From Papaver somniferum (Eukaryota; Streptophyta; Magnoliopsida; Ranunculales; Papaveraceae), in the NCBI RefSeq assembly GCF_003573695.1, contig NC_039359.1, positions 187,758,813 to 187,822,812 on the forward strand: a stretch of DNA of 64,000 nucleotides. The letters are read 5' to 3'. Shown piece after piece: positions 12,315 through 24,857 of the stretch (position 1 is the first letter of the stretch; each line of letters opens with the position of its first letter). A program made the position numbers and the translations under genes. The notes beneath the pieces are model-generated. The model made no database searches. It was not told the DNA's origin and saw only the letters and a program-made list of their open reading frames with translations.

Positions 12315-13109
12315 TGAAAAAGTGGGGGTCTAACAACACCACCCAATATTTCGCTTAGCAATCTGTATGGAATAACTCCGAAATAATTTCTAGAGAATCA
12401 ACTAGATAGTCAGACTCAATCTACGTAAAAGTATCTCAAGTAGTTAATATCTCTCTAGTTTTTTGATTTACTCAAGCTAATAAAAATCAGCGAATCTTTA
12501 ATCAAACACAGGGAATAACTTGGATGGTACCAAAGACCAATATCCAAGGATCAATCAATGAAGATCAACAACCAAAGGTTGGATTACTCTAATTGATGAT
12601 CTAACACACAACTTTTATTATTTCAATTATAAAGATAAAACAATATAATGCGGAAATAGAAATACACAGACACCATAAATTTTGTTAACGAGGAAACCAC
12701 AAATGCAGAAAAACCTCGGGACCTAGTCCATATTAAACACACACTGTATTAAGCCGCTACAAACACTAGCCTACTCCAAGCTAACTTAGGACTGGACTGT
12801 AATTGAACCCCAATCAGTCTCCCACCGACCCAAGGTACAGTTGTACTCCCTACGCCTTTGATCCCAGCAGGATACTGCTCACTTGATTCCCTTAGCTGAT
12901 CTCACCCACAACTAAGAGTTGCTACGACCCAAAATCGCAGGCTTTGACAATAAACAAATCTGTCTCACACAGACAAGTCTATCAAAGGATCAATCCGTCT
13001 TCCACAAATAAACCCTAAAGGTTTTGTTCCGTCTTTTGATAATAATCAAGGTGAACAGGAACCAATTGATAATACGGTCTTATATTCCCTAAGAACATAC
13101 TAGAGTTAT
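12315..13109 (-). repeat. A1 right LTR, first part
   Basis: Collinear with the left LTR from its start TGAAAAAGTGGGGGT to the motif ACTAGAGTTAT, where the chimeric insert begins. The LTR resumes at about 15773 and runs to 17445. Confidence 0.85.
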
Positions 13110-15772
13110 AAAATTGTTCCACAAGTTGTTTAATTATAATGATACAGTTTTACCATTTAACAACTTGCTCAATTGTGGAACAATTACCAAAAAAAAAACA
13201 ACAACGAAACAATCATTTGAGAAACTTGTCGACGGTTGAACCATTTAACATATTCTATAAATCTAATATAAATCTAGGTTTATAAAACAAGTATAAACTA
13301 GGAGAAGCTTAATTCTGTTATGTGAACATTACAAAGCTAAAGTAAATATGCATAATTACATATTAAAACCTCATGATCTAGAATGAATTTCCATGCATCA
13401 ATACCATCAACATCAATAGTACCTAATCAAAACTGTAAACTTGCAATAATTCAGTACCAGGGGTTTTGAGAGTTACCTTTTAAAGTTTCTTATGTTGATT
13501 TTTAGCATCAATATCATCAGTTTCCATGCATCAATATATTTATTTCATTACATGCAACAAAATTATAAAAGCCATTAGTAAATGAAACAAAAAACAACAT
13601 CCATTAGTAGATCTGTATCAGAGAAGGAGACTCGAAACAAAAAACAACACCGATTAGTAGATCTGTACCAGATAAAAAAGATTTGAAACAAAAAACACAA
13701 ATCGACCAATATAAATAAAAAAAGTTAACAGTTAAGTACAAATCAACGTCATTGACAGTTAAGGAAGATTAATTTGAATCAAAATCAAATAAAATTTAAC
13801 GCAAATTTATTACTAAAACCTTAAAAAATCAAAATGAATTGAAATGTAAACTTTTTGAAACAAATTAATCGATGTTTTATTTCGATATTTTCTGCTTCGA
13901 TTGATCTTCGGTATCTCAATAATCCTATCAAAAACTAGTTTTTAGTTTGATTTCTCTGATTCTTTTGAGTTTTTTCATGTCTAGTTTATAGGTTTTGGAG
14001 AAAAGAGGGAGAGAAGGAGAGAGTGAGACACATAACCGAAAACCTGAAATTAAAATAACCTGTATAATTAGATGTAACATTTATGTCTATTTAAGTAGCG
14101 CCATTTTAGTAATCTACTAACTCGGGTTTGGGCTTCCGGATTCTTGAGTGTATATATTAAGTTGGAAAGGGTATTTTGAAGGGGTGGTATCCTAAGGGTA
14201 TATAGATAATGTTCCCTTGATATAAATTCCAACGAACTTGCTTCATGTAAACACCATAGAATAAAATAAACCCCTCACTTAGCTTTCTAGATTTATGACG
14301 ATGCTACTATGGATTCTAAGGCAGATGATCCATAATTAAAATATTGGAATCTAAAACTCAACTCAAAAGTTGCATTTAAATTTATTGGTAAAGCCCAGTC
14401 AACATTGCCACACCAACTAAATCAACATTGTTTGCTAAAACAATCGGTATTGTGTTTATCCACAAAACAATACCCACGGTGACATTCAGAATTGCATTCA
14501 AGGTTATACTAGTGCCGACTTTGACGTGGTAACCCTAAGGGGATACCAAATTTATGTGCACTAGTTTTTTTTATTAGGATAAAGGGCACTATTGATATTT
14601 TACCATTAGAAAAGATACTCCCTTAGGCAAAATCTAGTCCCATTTAATCTTGGGTATCCCAAATTTATGAGAGTATCCCCCAATTTATGAGAGTACCCCC
14701 AATTATGGGTTCTTAGTTATCGGGGCCCTCCATATCAATGTCACAACAGTAGTGTTTGTTGTGTCACCCAGCGGCCAGGATACATTGGTTTATCCTAACT
14801 AGCGGTGATTCTTCCCCTCCTAGTGTGGTTTTCTAGATTTGATCCAACGTTCATCCACTTTCACGTGCCACGCGAGCATCATAAATACAGCGTTCTTCCC
14901 GAACGTCTTTATTTCCTCTCTGTCCTTCCACTATTCCGATGCGTAACTGTTAGAGCATAGCTCGGTTAAACCCACCAAGCTTTGGTATGTCAAGTTTGAT
15001 TGTCATATTTTAGTGAACCAAAACTTACTTAAAGAGTCGCTTGATTATGTATTAGAGTCAACTTCGTATAGGTTAGCTTGAAAGTATTAGGATATGATAC
15101 ATTACAAGTATTGCGAAGACTTGAAGAAGTGAAGAAGTAAGGAGCTACAACGACAACATCATCCTTCCACTTGAGGTTAGTAATATTTGAGTTGAACTGT
15201 TCATTCCCTAACGTATCTTTCAAGTCGTGCATATTGAAAACATAACTGCGAAGCATTAATGATTACACCCTTGTTAGACGTAGTATTAAGGAATAAAATA
15301 CGAAGTATAACGTTTATCTTTTGAACTTCGTATATAAGACATCGACATAATCGTTTGAATGTTATTGTGATTATGTATGGGTATGAGGTAAAGATTTCAT
15401 CCTAGGAAACAATGTTTTACATTAGTTTAAAGGAAGTAAATTCATGAACTTGTTTCGTGAATGGAAAGGGAAATCACTAGGCTTATTGGTATTGTTATTC
15501 ATTGCATATATTTTGAACTACCAATATGTGTGATTATTACAACCGCTCATGACTTTTTTATGTTCTTGGTAAAACTATTCACAAGGCCTGAATTTTGTAT
15601 TGGTATGACTGGCGGTACATTTATGGAGATAGAATTCATGTCCATAGAGTCAGATCGCTACAAGCACAGACTTGTAAGGTCTTTAAACGTGTTTGCCTAC
15701 TCTGATACCTATTGAAAAGGCGGGGGTCTAACAACCACACCCAATATTTCAATTAGCAATCTGTATAGGCTG
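13110..15772. repeat. Chimeric insert in the A1 right LTR (MULE half, spacer, B-LTR piece, A leader, A-LTR start)
   Basis: From left to right it holds: the right part of the Mutator-like element (13111-14216, starting in its inner hairpin); a spacer (14226-14947); the first 661 bases of a B LTR (14948-15608); an A leader with Gag start on the minus strand (15609-15712, primer site 15699-15710); and the first 57 bases of an A LTR (15713-15769). The same order with the same B/A junction occurs at about 22994-25680. About 22 bases of host LTR (13088-13109) are repeated at 15774-15796. No simple 5-bp target duplication fits. Confidence 0.75.
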
Positions 15773-17445
15773 TCCCGAAGAACAACCTAGAGTTATCAAT
15801 CACCTCATAACAATCTTAATCGTATGGTAGCGAAACAAGATGTTGCGGAATCAAAAACAATGAGACGAATATGTTTGCGACTACTTTTGATATCTTTCCT
15901 ATCGGAGATATCAATCTCAAGCCAATCAATCTAATTGTACTCGTACGATAGAAGATGCAAGTTCATATCACACAACTACGATAAAATTAGTATCAGTCTG
16001 GCTTCACAATCCAAATGAAGTCTTTAAGTCGTTAACCTGGTTTTATAATAAGAAAACCAAAGGTTAAAAGAGAAACGACTCTAGCACGCAAACTAGTATC
16101 ACACGTAAGGTGTGGGGATTAGTTTTGCACAATACTAGATGTCTCCTTTATATAGTCTTTAAAATAAGGGCTTGCAATTAAGTTACCTTGGTAACAGAAC
16201 AATCAATATCCACCGTTAGATGAAAACCTTATTCCGATTCAAGCTAATATTTCTCAACCGTTAGATCGAAAACTTATCTTGTTACACACACTTGACAATG
16301 CACGTTTCTAGGTTAACCGTACCCAAACTTATGCACTTGTTCGTTCAACAATAATTAACCAAAAGGATATCCGTATGAGCATTTCATATCAACCATCACT
16401 ATAACTAGTTCAAATGACTTCAAGATGAACTAGTTAGAGAAATGTTCAATTGCAAGGAAATCTCATGTACTACACAAGACACAATTGAAGCAAAGATGAT
16501 TTGATTCACTTGAATCGGTTCATGAACTTTTATAGCCACGGTTTGCAAACTACATTCATTAGTCTTTTTAAGTTTAAGTTCAGAAATCATCTTCATATAT
16601 AGAACTTTCTCAAGTTCACAGACTAGGTTCGCGGACTTAAGTTACCGGGCAGAGTTTACAAACTCCAGCAGAAATTCTCGGGTATGAGAACTTCGCCGGT
16701 TCGCGGACTGAGTTCGTGGACTTAACTTCATGCAAGTAGTTTGTCAACTCCATCATAAATTCTCGGGTTTGAGAACTTCGGCAGTTCGCGGACTTGGCTC
16801 ACGCTATTCTTCAGGTTCTCTTGATCAACAAAGTTCGCAAACTTTGGTTCAAGGAATAGGATTTATACATAAATGTTTTTCCACGACAATGCTTATGTCC
16901 ACCATTGGTTATGTAATCTAAACTCTAATTTCAATCATTGAAACATTCTTAGAGGACGTTATACAGTTGTTACACGATTTCTCGTCAAAGCAATTTTCAA
17001 GATGATTGAAACATATCATGAATTTTGTCACATGGTAAAGATAAACTTGATCGAAGCGAAAATCTTACCAACACATATTTCGAGATATTGATAGGCGGGG
17101 TATACTCGGCTCGAAATACCAAATGTGTATAATCCAAGTCTATATATATAACATACGACTTCTTGTCTCAAAGAGTAGGATATATAGTAGATAGACTTTT
17201 GAGTGATAAATAAGTTCAAGTCTTCACATACCTTTTTGTCGAGAAGTTCCACCGGTTCCTTGAGTAGTTCTTCTCCTTATATGATGAATCACCATGAAGT
17301 CCTTGAGCTCAACTACACTTTCTATCCTAGTCCGAGACTTAGCTATAATAGACTAGAAATCAAGACTTATAGTTTTTATCATTAACATTGACAAACATGC
17401 TTGAGATAGAAACGCATGCGAGTTCGACCGAGCAATGCTCTAACA
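15773..17445 (-). repeat. A1 right LTR, second part
   Basis: Continues the A LTR from CCCGAAGAACAACC to the end ATGCTCTAACA. It is followed by the TAAGT duplication. With 12315-13109 it gives about 2.47 kb, equal to the left LTR. Confidence 0.85.
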
Positions 17446-18162
17446 TAAGTTTATGGATAATTAGAACCTGATGAGAAAAATAGAATTATCTTTATTTTGG
17501 TCTTATCGAATTAAGCGGTTGTTTTTGAATAATCAGTTTAGCAAAGGGACTAAGGTGCTTAGTTGATTTGTGTTTTTCAAAACTAAAGTGGAAAAATTGT
17601 TTCGGACAATTGTTTCCTTGGTAACATATCAAAATAAAACTACTTGTAGTTTTGGTTTTGATATTTGTTATCAGAACATGATGTGTGGAACCCTCGTGCC
17701 TAACTTTACATGTTGCAAGTCTATTGAGATTTGTAAGATTCTTTTCGTGTTGTCCTTTACTTTTTCGTTTCTTTGTCATTTTTGTGACAAAAAATGGGAG
17801 AAATATATGGAGTAAACATGTGATATTGACATCGATTTTATATTGATTGGTATCGCTAAGGAAAAGAACAATGGTGCTTGAACGTTTATCTAACGAAAGA
17901 GTGAAAGCACAGACTAAGGTGGAGTAACATGTCATATGAATTGGTATAACAAAGATGTGCGGGTTAAATATATACCTATTTTCCTTAGGGAGAGTAATAA
18001 CTTTGTTATTATAATGTCAACATCGGAATTTTCAAGGATTGAATGTAAGCAGTTTACTGTGCTATTGGATTTGGGAATCAAGCGTATGTGTAATGAATTC
18101 TTGTAATTTGTTTATCCATATGATGTAAGAGTTTTGTCACTAAAAATGAAAAAGGGGGAGAT
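17446..18162 (+). mobile_element. B2 3' interior with polypurine tract
   Basis: Matches B1 at about 40121-40836. There is no credible gene: short open frames on both strands are not supported by family motifs. It ends with AAAAGGGGGAGAT before the LTR. Confidence 0.8.
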
Positions 18163-20933
18163 TGTTAGAGCATTGCTCGGTTGAACCCACCAAGCATTGG
18201 TATGTCAAGTTTGGTTGTCATATTTTAGTGAATCAAAACTCATGTTAAGAGTCGCTTGATTATGTACTAGAGTCAACTTCGTATAAGTTAGCTTGAAGAA
18301 GCAGGGAGCTACAACGACAACAATCATCCTTCTACTTTAGGTTAGTGATATTTGACTTGAAATGTTTCATTCCCTAACGTATCTTTCAAGTCGTGCATAT
18401 TGAAAACATAACTGCGAAACATATTTGAACTCTAGATAGACATAGTATTAAGGAATACAATACGAGGTTTATTGCTTAACCATTAAACTTTGTAGATAAG
18501 ACATCGCCATAATCATTTGAATGCTATTGTGATTATGTATGGGTATGAGGTGAGGATTTCATCTTGTGGAACAATGTTTACATGTGTTCTAAGAAAGTAA
18601 GTTCATAAACTTGTTTGTGAATCGAAAAGGACATTGCCAGGTGTTATTGGTTTTGTTATTCATTGCATATATTAGGAACATCCAATATGTGTGATTGAGT
18701 ATAACCACTCACAACTTGTTTGTGTTCTTGGTAGAACTATTCACAAATGCCTGACTTATGTATTGGTGTGACTTTTATTAGTGAAACCGATCTTAAGTAA
18801 TCACCTGAGATGGTATGATCGGATTTGTGTTATGTCTGACCAAATTTGGGAAAGGGGAACCGATCCTAGTAAGAGTTGCAGTACATCACAAAGGGGAACC
18901 GATCCTTGTATGAGGTGCAACAGGGTTTATAGAAGAAAGGGGAACCGATCCTATGGACATGTGCAACACGTTTTTAGGAAAAGGGGAACCGATCCTATGG
19001 ACATGTGCAACACATATAACTTAGATACATTATATATGTGGGGAACCGATCCTAGTACCTAGTCAACCGAATTTTGTAAAGCTAGTGTGATTATGCACAA
19101 TACTCACATGGAGGTAGAACTGAAACTTGTTTTGGTAGAACCTTTAAACCCATGATTGTGATTGAATGTTTGTTTGATCAATCACATAGTTCTCGAAAGT
19201 CAGATGAACCAATTCTAAACTTGTTAGGAAGTGTGGCAAATCGGTTTCAAGGTTGTAAGTTTGAAAGAGAACTTACAAAGTAAGGACGTCGACATACTTT
19301 GAACACGTGCTTTGAATGTTTATTTCTTTAGTTGTTCAAAGTTATTCCTTAATAAATAAAGGAAGAAAACCCAGTATCGAAACATAACTAAGTTAAAAAT
19401 CTTTTAATTAAGGTTATTAATTTCATGTTGTAGGGAAATATAAGAATTAGTAATGTGCATTTACTAATTATATTTTCCGAGAGATTTCGATCATTATTTT
19501 TGGAGAGAGAATTTCCAGGAATTATGGAAACCGAATTTTTGCTTTAATGAATATCTTGAGAATATTTTCGGTTTTGGAAATTCCTTGGTGTACAAACTTC
19601 CTTGTCTATAAATACTTGAAGTTTGCCTTTCTAACAAACTAATCCTTCGTAACAACATACTTCCTCTTTTGTTGTTGTTACTGGTGTATCCGCCTATTCG
19701 GAGAGGAGAGTAACCTAATTAGGCGAATTCACTTACTGCTTCTCAGTTTAAAGTCTTCTTTGGGATTGAGAAACTCTAGCGTGTACCGTTGGTGGGATAC
19801 TAGATAATTGCGGTTTATCTGTTGTTTTCGATTGATTTGATTGACTAACGGTGGTTGAAATCTGATTGCACCTAGTTTGTTTATGCTTGGGTATCTTCTT
19901 ATCTGATATAAGATTCACTTAAACTAGTTCTGAGTTTCGACAGGGAACTTTAGACTGTTGTTAGTTCTAAAGACGATCTTATGATAATCCATTGTTAACA
20001 GACTCCGTTTTGTGTGTGATTGATCACAAGAGATTCAAGTGATTGTGTGCAGGATTTTATTGAAGATTTGAGGAAAAAGAAGATATTGAAGATCTGACTT
20101 GGGTTTATAATCTTTGGTGTGCACAATATTTGTTTTGGTAAAAGAGGATCCAATTAATAATCGGTTTATCCTTGTGGTAGATTAGATTGATTAATTGAGT
20201 AGATCGGCATCAACACAATTCTTTGGATTAAGAGTGTTGTTGGCTTAATCTTAAACGATTACTTCGGTAATTGAACATAAGATAGATCTAAGGACCCGAC
20301 GAAGGAGTTTATGTTAAGATAAACGGAAGAGCCTTTTTCCGACGCATATCACTTGGTTGAATAGAGTTGATACCAAGCAGATTTGTTGTTCCTTTACTAT
20401 TTGGAATACGAACCAAAGGAATTGTTCCAAGTACGTGGCTTATTTATAAGTTGGAGGCGTGGGAATACAGACAGAACTAGGTGAACTATAGGTTTAATTG
20501 CTTGGTATCAACTATACGAAGTTAGGTGTAATTTTGTGTAGCGGCTTAATCCTGAGAGTATTCAATTCTGGACAAGGTCCCGGGGTTTTTCTGCATTTGC
20601 GGTTTCCTAGTTAACAAAATCTTGTTGTGTCATTTACTTTATATTTCTGCATTATAATTATTTTATTATAATTAAAGTAAATTACACAAACATTAATTCA
20701 TATTTACTTGATAAGCAATCCTATTGTGTTTGGTCAAGTCCGAACCTTTGTATCAAGTAAACATACTTCGTTGTTGCATTGTATCAATATCGTATCCATA
20801 GACGATCACACGAAGTGTGAACCGATTAGTTGTATTGTCTCGACTTAGTCCATTGAAAATCACTTTCGGAGAAAGGACTTATAGGTAGGAAAAGTTTTAG
20901 CTTGTGGTATATTTGGTTACCTTCGCCTTTTCA
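18163..20933 (+). repeat. B2 3' LTR, 2771 bp
   Basis: It starts TGTTAGAGCATTGCTCGG and ends CGCCTTTTCA. It is collinear with both LTRs of B1. No primer site follows, so this is the 3' end of B2; the right target duplication would be GGTTC (20934-20938). The U3 part holds a cluster of GGGGAACCGATCC repeats (18855-19055). Confidence 0.9.
19607..19614 (+). promoter_or_regulatory. Family-B LTR TATA box
   Basis: TATAAATA, kept at 35660-35667 and 42311-42318 in the B1 LTRs. A U3 of about 1.4 kb precedes it. Confidence 0.6.
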
Positions 20934-22553
20934 GGTTCCCCTTCGACCAGCATCCGCTTTCCAACTTGATATTGTTGGGATACCAACACCAATTAGGAGA
21001 GCTTAGTTATTTTAGAACTAGTTCATATTTTTTTACTTGCATTCTAAGTTATGTTCTATATAAATACATTGTTTGTTCTATGGTTTTAATCATTAGTTTG
21101 CTGGTTAATACCCAATTAAAAATATTAAGTTGGTTGAACGCCAATCAAATGACCAATTTATCTATCTTTAGTATTAATATCCTCTAGATCCGGTGTCGGA
21201 TCCTAATATCTGGATGAGAGCATTCGATCCTACCCGAATTTTCTTTTTTCTCTCTATTGTCACCCATCATCATTCAACCGTATCTATCTAAAAAAGGAAT
21301 TCTTGATTTATAGGCAACTTTGTTCTCTATCAGTTACAACAACCACACCATTGTAACTGCAACGACATTATTTGGTCAGGTATATGTTTGGTTGATTGAT
21401 AATAATTTTATAAGTTTCCATAAACAAACTATATAGCTAGATTGTAGTTCGTTTTCTCAATTCCATTTTCACCTCCATTTATAAATATATCCAACTCATT
21501 TTCGATTTTATTTCATTTGTATAAGCATTCAGTATCATCAGTAGCTTATTTCCCGAACCACAGCTCGACACTGCTATAGTCGCATACCATTAGTAACAGT
21601 TGTAATTGCGCTTTTTACAACACAAGTTTTTTCTTAAATTTTGATAATGACGGGTATGACGCTGAATACACATCTCAATACGATGTTGGCAAATATACGT
21701 GCATATCGTACAACTATCATTATAAAAGTTGAGTCCATAATCACAGAAGTAGAGTTACGAGAATCGCATGCACTCAATACGGGTGCAGAAACAATAAATT
21801 TGAAGTTTCCTATTTTTGATGAAGATGATACAGAAGACTGGATTTTTTTTTTCCAGGTCAGAACATTATTATAGTTTTTATGGTATAATTGATGCCGAAA
21901 AAGTACACTATGTTGTTGTCCATCTCAATGGTGATGCAATTTGTTGATATCAATGGATGATATAGGATCTAGGAAAACTAACTTGGCCACAATTTTGTTG
22001 TATTATTCGTTCTCGATTCGTATCTCGTAAGCGTGCTCAGGGCCGATCCTGAAGGGTAAGCAAAACAAGTCCCACTTTGGGGAAACAAGGGGTAGGGGAC
22101 AACCAAATACATCTTTTACATGTAGAGTTTTTGGTATAATAAATAATTAATTATGAACCCACAATTGGAGGATATTAGAAAAAAATGAAAAAAATATTAT
22201 AAAGTAATTTGGAAAACCCCTTATCTAAAATAAATTGGCAATGACTAGATCTCCCTTAAGTATCCACCAAATGTGTTAAGATTAAAATTTTGATTTTATC
22301 ATTTTAAGTGTTAGTTACATAAGAAGAGGAAGAGTTTTGGGAGATTTTAATGACCAAATCAAACCTACGGAAAAAATATTGAAACCAAACCAAACTAACA
22401 AGATTGAAAATGGTAATCCATTTTTCTTTTTTTCTGACAAAACATAGATTTAGTGAAGTTTAGACGATAAGAACAAAATAGAATCACATAGAAAGAAGTC
22501 CCATTAATGATAATTACATTGAAGTTGAACATGATTTATGCGCTTTGATATAA
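20934..22553 (+). other. Old spacer with Ty3/Gypsy debris
   Basis: Outside the gag relic at 21641-22036 I see no gene. A sequence like a hAT transposon end (CAGGGCCGATCCTGA, 22038-22052) follows the gag relic, but I could not find its partner. Confidence 0.5.
21641..22036 (+). pseudogene. Ty3/Gypsy Gag fragment
   Basis: The first frame reads to LKFPIFDEDDTEDWIF (about 21800-21850), then a T-run shifts the frame. The second frame reads EHYYSFYGIIDAEKVHYVVV, then a stop where GDAI.WYQW is expected, then a TAG and DLGKLTWPQF. The order PxFDG.D...W, YF.F..I.DAEKV, LxGDA..WYQW and W..F is the usual Gag core of plant Ty3/Gypsy elements. It has one frameshift and two in-frame stops. No protease or pol follows; the sequence soon changes to unrelated material. 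This is a dead relic, older than the A and B elements around it. Confidence 0.75.
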
Positions 22554-24144
22554 GTGGGAATTTTATAAACACCCCTACTATCCATGGGTCTTTTACAATT
22601 ACCCTTTACCAATTTACAAATACCCCCAAGGGTATAATCGAAATTCATAATTCCCATTAATTCCCATAATTCCTCATTTAACCTTCCAAACTAACTTTCA
22701 TTCTTCTTCCTTCTTCGTGACTTCTTATAACCCAGAAAAAAAATCATCACTCCAACAACAATCATAAAAAGATTTAAAAGGTAACTCTCAAAACCTCTGG
22801 TACTGAATTGTTGCAATTTTACAGTTTTAATTAGGTACTATTGATGTTGATGGTATTGATGCATGGAAATTTAGTCTAGAACATGAGGTTTTAATCTGTA
22901 ATTATGCATATTTACCTTAGCTTTGTAGTGTTCATATAACAGAATTAAGCGGCTCCTAGATTTATACTTGTTTTATGAACCTAGATTTTTTTTGGTAATT
23001 GTTCCACAAGTTGTTTAATTATAATGATACAGTTTTACCATTTAACAACTTGCTCAATTGTGGAACAATTACCAAAAAAAGATAAAACTAAACAATCATT
23101 TGAGAAACTCGTCGACGGTTGAACCATTTAACATATTCTATAAATCTAGTATAAATCTAGGTTCATAAAACAAGTATAAATCTAGGAGCTGCTTAACTAT
23201 GTTATGTGAACACTACAAAGCTAAGGTAAATATGCATAATTACAGATTAAAACCTCATGTTCTAGACTAAATTTCCATGCATCAATACCATCAACATCAA
23301 TAGTACCTAATCAAAACTGTAAACTTGCAATAATTCAGTACCAGGGGTTTTGAGAGTTACCTTTTAAAGTTTTTTATGTTGATTTTTAGCATCAATATCA
23401 TCAGTTTCCATGCATCAATATATTGATTTCATTACATGCAACAAAATTATAAAAGCCATTAGTAAATGAAACAAAAAACAACACCGATTAGTAGATCTGT
23501 ATCAGAGAAGGAAGATTTGAAACAAAAAACACAAATCGACCAATATAAATAAAAAAAATTAGCAGTTAAGTACAAATCAACGTCATTAACAGTTAAGAAA
23601 GATTAATTTGAATCAAAATCAAATAAAATTTAACGCAAATTTATTACTAAAACCTTAAAAAATCAAAATGAATTGAAATATAAACTTTTTGAAACAAATT
23701 AATCGATGTTTTACCTTTGATTTGTACTTTAATCTGAAGATTACAGGTTATGAATACCCAACCATCAATTACAAACCCTAGTTTTCTTTATTTATTTTTT
23801 GTTTGTATTTTGATATTTCTGCTTCGATTGAGCTTCGGTATCTCAATAATCCTATCAAAAACTAGTCTTTAGTTTGATTTCTATGATTCTTTTGAATTTT
23901 TTCATGTCTAGTTTATAGGTTTTGGAGAAAAGGGGGAGAGAAGGACAAAGTGAGACACATAACCGAAAACCTGAAATTAAAATAACCTGTATAACTAGAT
24001 GTAACGTTTATGTCTATTTAAGTAGCGCTATTTTAGTAATCTATTAACTCGGGTTTGGGATTCCAGACTCTTAGGTGTATATATTAAGTTGGAAAGGGTA
24101 TTTTTTAAGGGGTGGTATCCTAAGGGTATACAGATAATGTTCCC
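22554..24144. mobile_element. Non-autonomous Mutator-like element (MULE) with 9-bp target duplication
   Basis: TTGATATAA lies on both sides (22545-22553 and 24145-24153). The ends are long degenerate inverted repeats: the left starts GTGGGAATTTTATAAACACC and the right, reversed, GGGAACATTATCTGTATACC. Both then contain TACCCTTT.CCAA. No transposase is present. The interior folds back: 22774-22987 pairs with 23153-23366 (about 214 bp arms), and inside that 22994-23015 pairs with 23044-23073. The right part of the same element is copied at 13111-14216. Confidence 0.75.
22774..23366. repeat. Nested inverted repeat inside the MULE
   Basis: The outer arms are about 214 bp. The left arm reads AAGGTAACTCTCAAAACC and onward, and the right arm is its reverse complement ending GGTTTTGAGAGTTACCTT. 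The inner arms share GGTAATTGTTCCACAAGTTG-type sequence. A transcript would form a long double-stranded RNA. Confidence 0.8.
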
Positions 24145-24153
24145 TTGATATAA

Positions 24154-24857
24154 ATTCCAACGAACTTGCTTCATGTAAACACCATAGAATAAAATAAACC
24201 CCTCACTTAACTTTCTAGATTTATGACGATGCTACTATGGATTCTAGGGCAGATGATCCATAATTAATATATTGGAATCTAAAACTCAACTCAAAAGGTG
24301 CATTTAAATTTATTGGTAAAGCCCAGTCAACATTGCCACACCAATTAAATCAACATTGTTTGCTAAAACAATCGGTATTGTGTTTATCCACAAAACAATA
24401 CCCACAGTGACATTTAGAATTGCATTCAAGGTTATACCAGTGCCGACTTTGACGTTGTAACCCTAAGGAGATACCAAATTTTTGTGCACTAGTTTTTTTT
24501 TATTATGATAAAGGGCACTACTGATATTTTACAATTAAAAAAGATACTCCCATAGCCAAAACCTAGTCCCATTTAATCTTGGGTATCCCAAATGTATGAG
24601 AGTATCCCCCAATTATGGGTTCTTAATTATCGGGGCCCTCAATATCAATGTCACAATAGTAGTGTTTGTTGTATCACCCAGCGGCCATGATACATGGGTT
24701 TATCCTAACTAGTAGTTATTCTTCCCATCCTAGTATAGTTTTCTAGATTTGATCTGATGTTCATCCACCTTCACGTGCCGCGTGAGCGTCATAAATACAA
24801 CGTTCTTTCCGAACGTCTTTATTTCCTCTATGTCCTTCCACTATTCCGATGCATAAC
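24154..24857. other. Spacer between MULE and B-LTR fragment
   Basis: About 700 bases with no ORF of note, copied at 14226-14947. The right end has a promoter-like look (CACGTG, then ATAAATAC near 24792), but nothing coding follows because a B LTR starts at 24858. Confidence 0.5.

Larger units (their letters stand above)
6082..17445 (-). mobile_element. A1: complete family-A non-autonomous retrotransposon (with an insert in its right LTR)
   Basis: The left LTR is 6082-8538, the interior 8539-12314 and the right LTR 12315-13109 plus 15773-17445. TAAGT flanks it on both sides (6077-6081, 17446-17450). On the minus strand the order is 5' LTR, initiator-Met primer site (12301-12312), ORF1, ORF2, 3' noncoding region, purine tract, 3' LTR. 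The interior has no gag or pol. ORF1 and ORF2 are broken and unrecognised. This matches the idea of a large retrotransposon derivative moved by enzymes from another element. Confidence 0.88.

Noticed and set aside
17492..17935. 147-codon minus-strand frame in the B2 3' region
   Set aside because: Antisense to the element, not open in the matching region of B1 (about 40170-40620), and without recognisable motifs.
18781..19062. 93-codon open frame with repeated GTDP motifs (also 34905-35135)
   Set aside because: It lies in the B LTR U3 and is produced by the GGGGAACCGATCC repeats; it is not conserved as a frame in other copies.
22038..22052. CAGGGCCGATCCTGA, similar to a hAT transposon end
   Set aside because: No matching inverted end with an 8-bp duplication was found downstream, so the element cannot be bounded.
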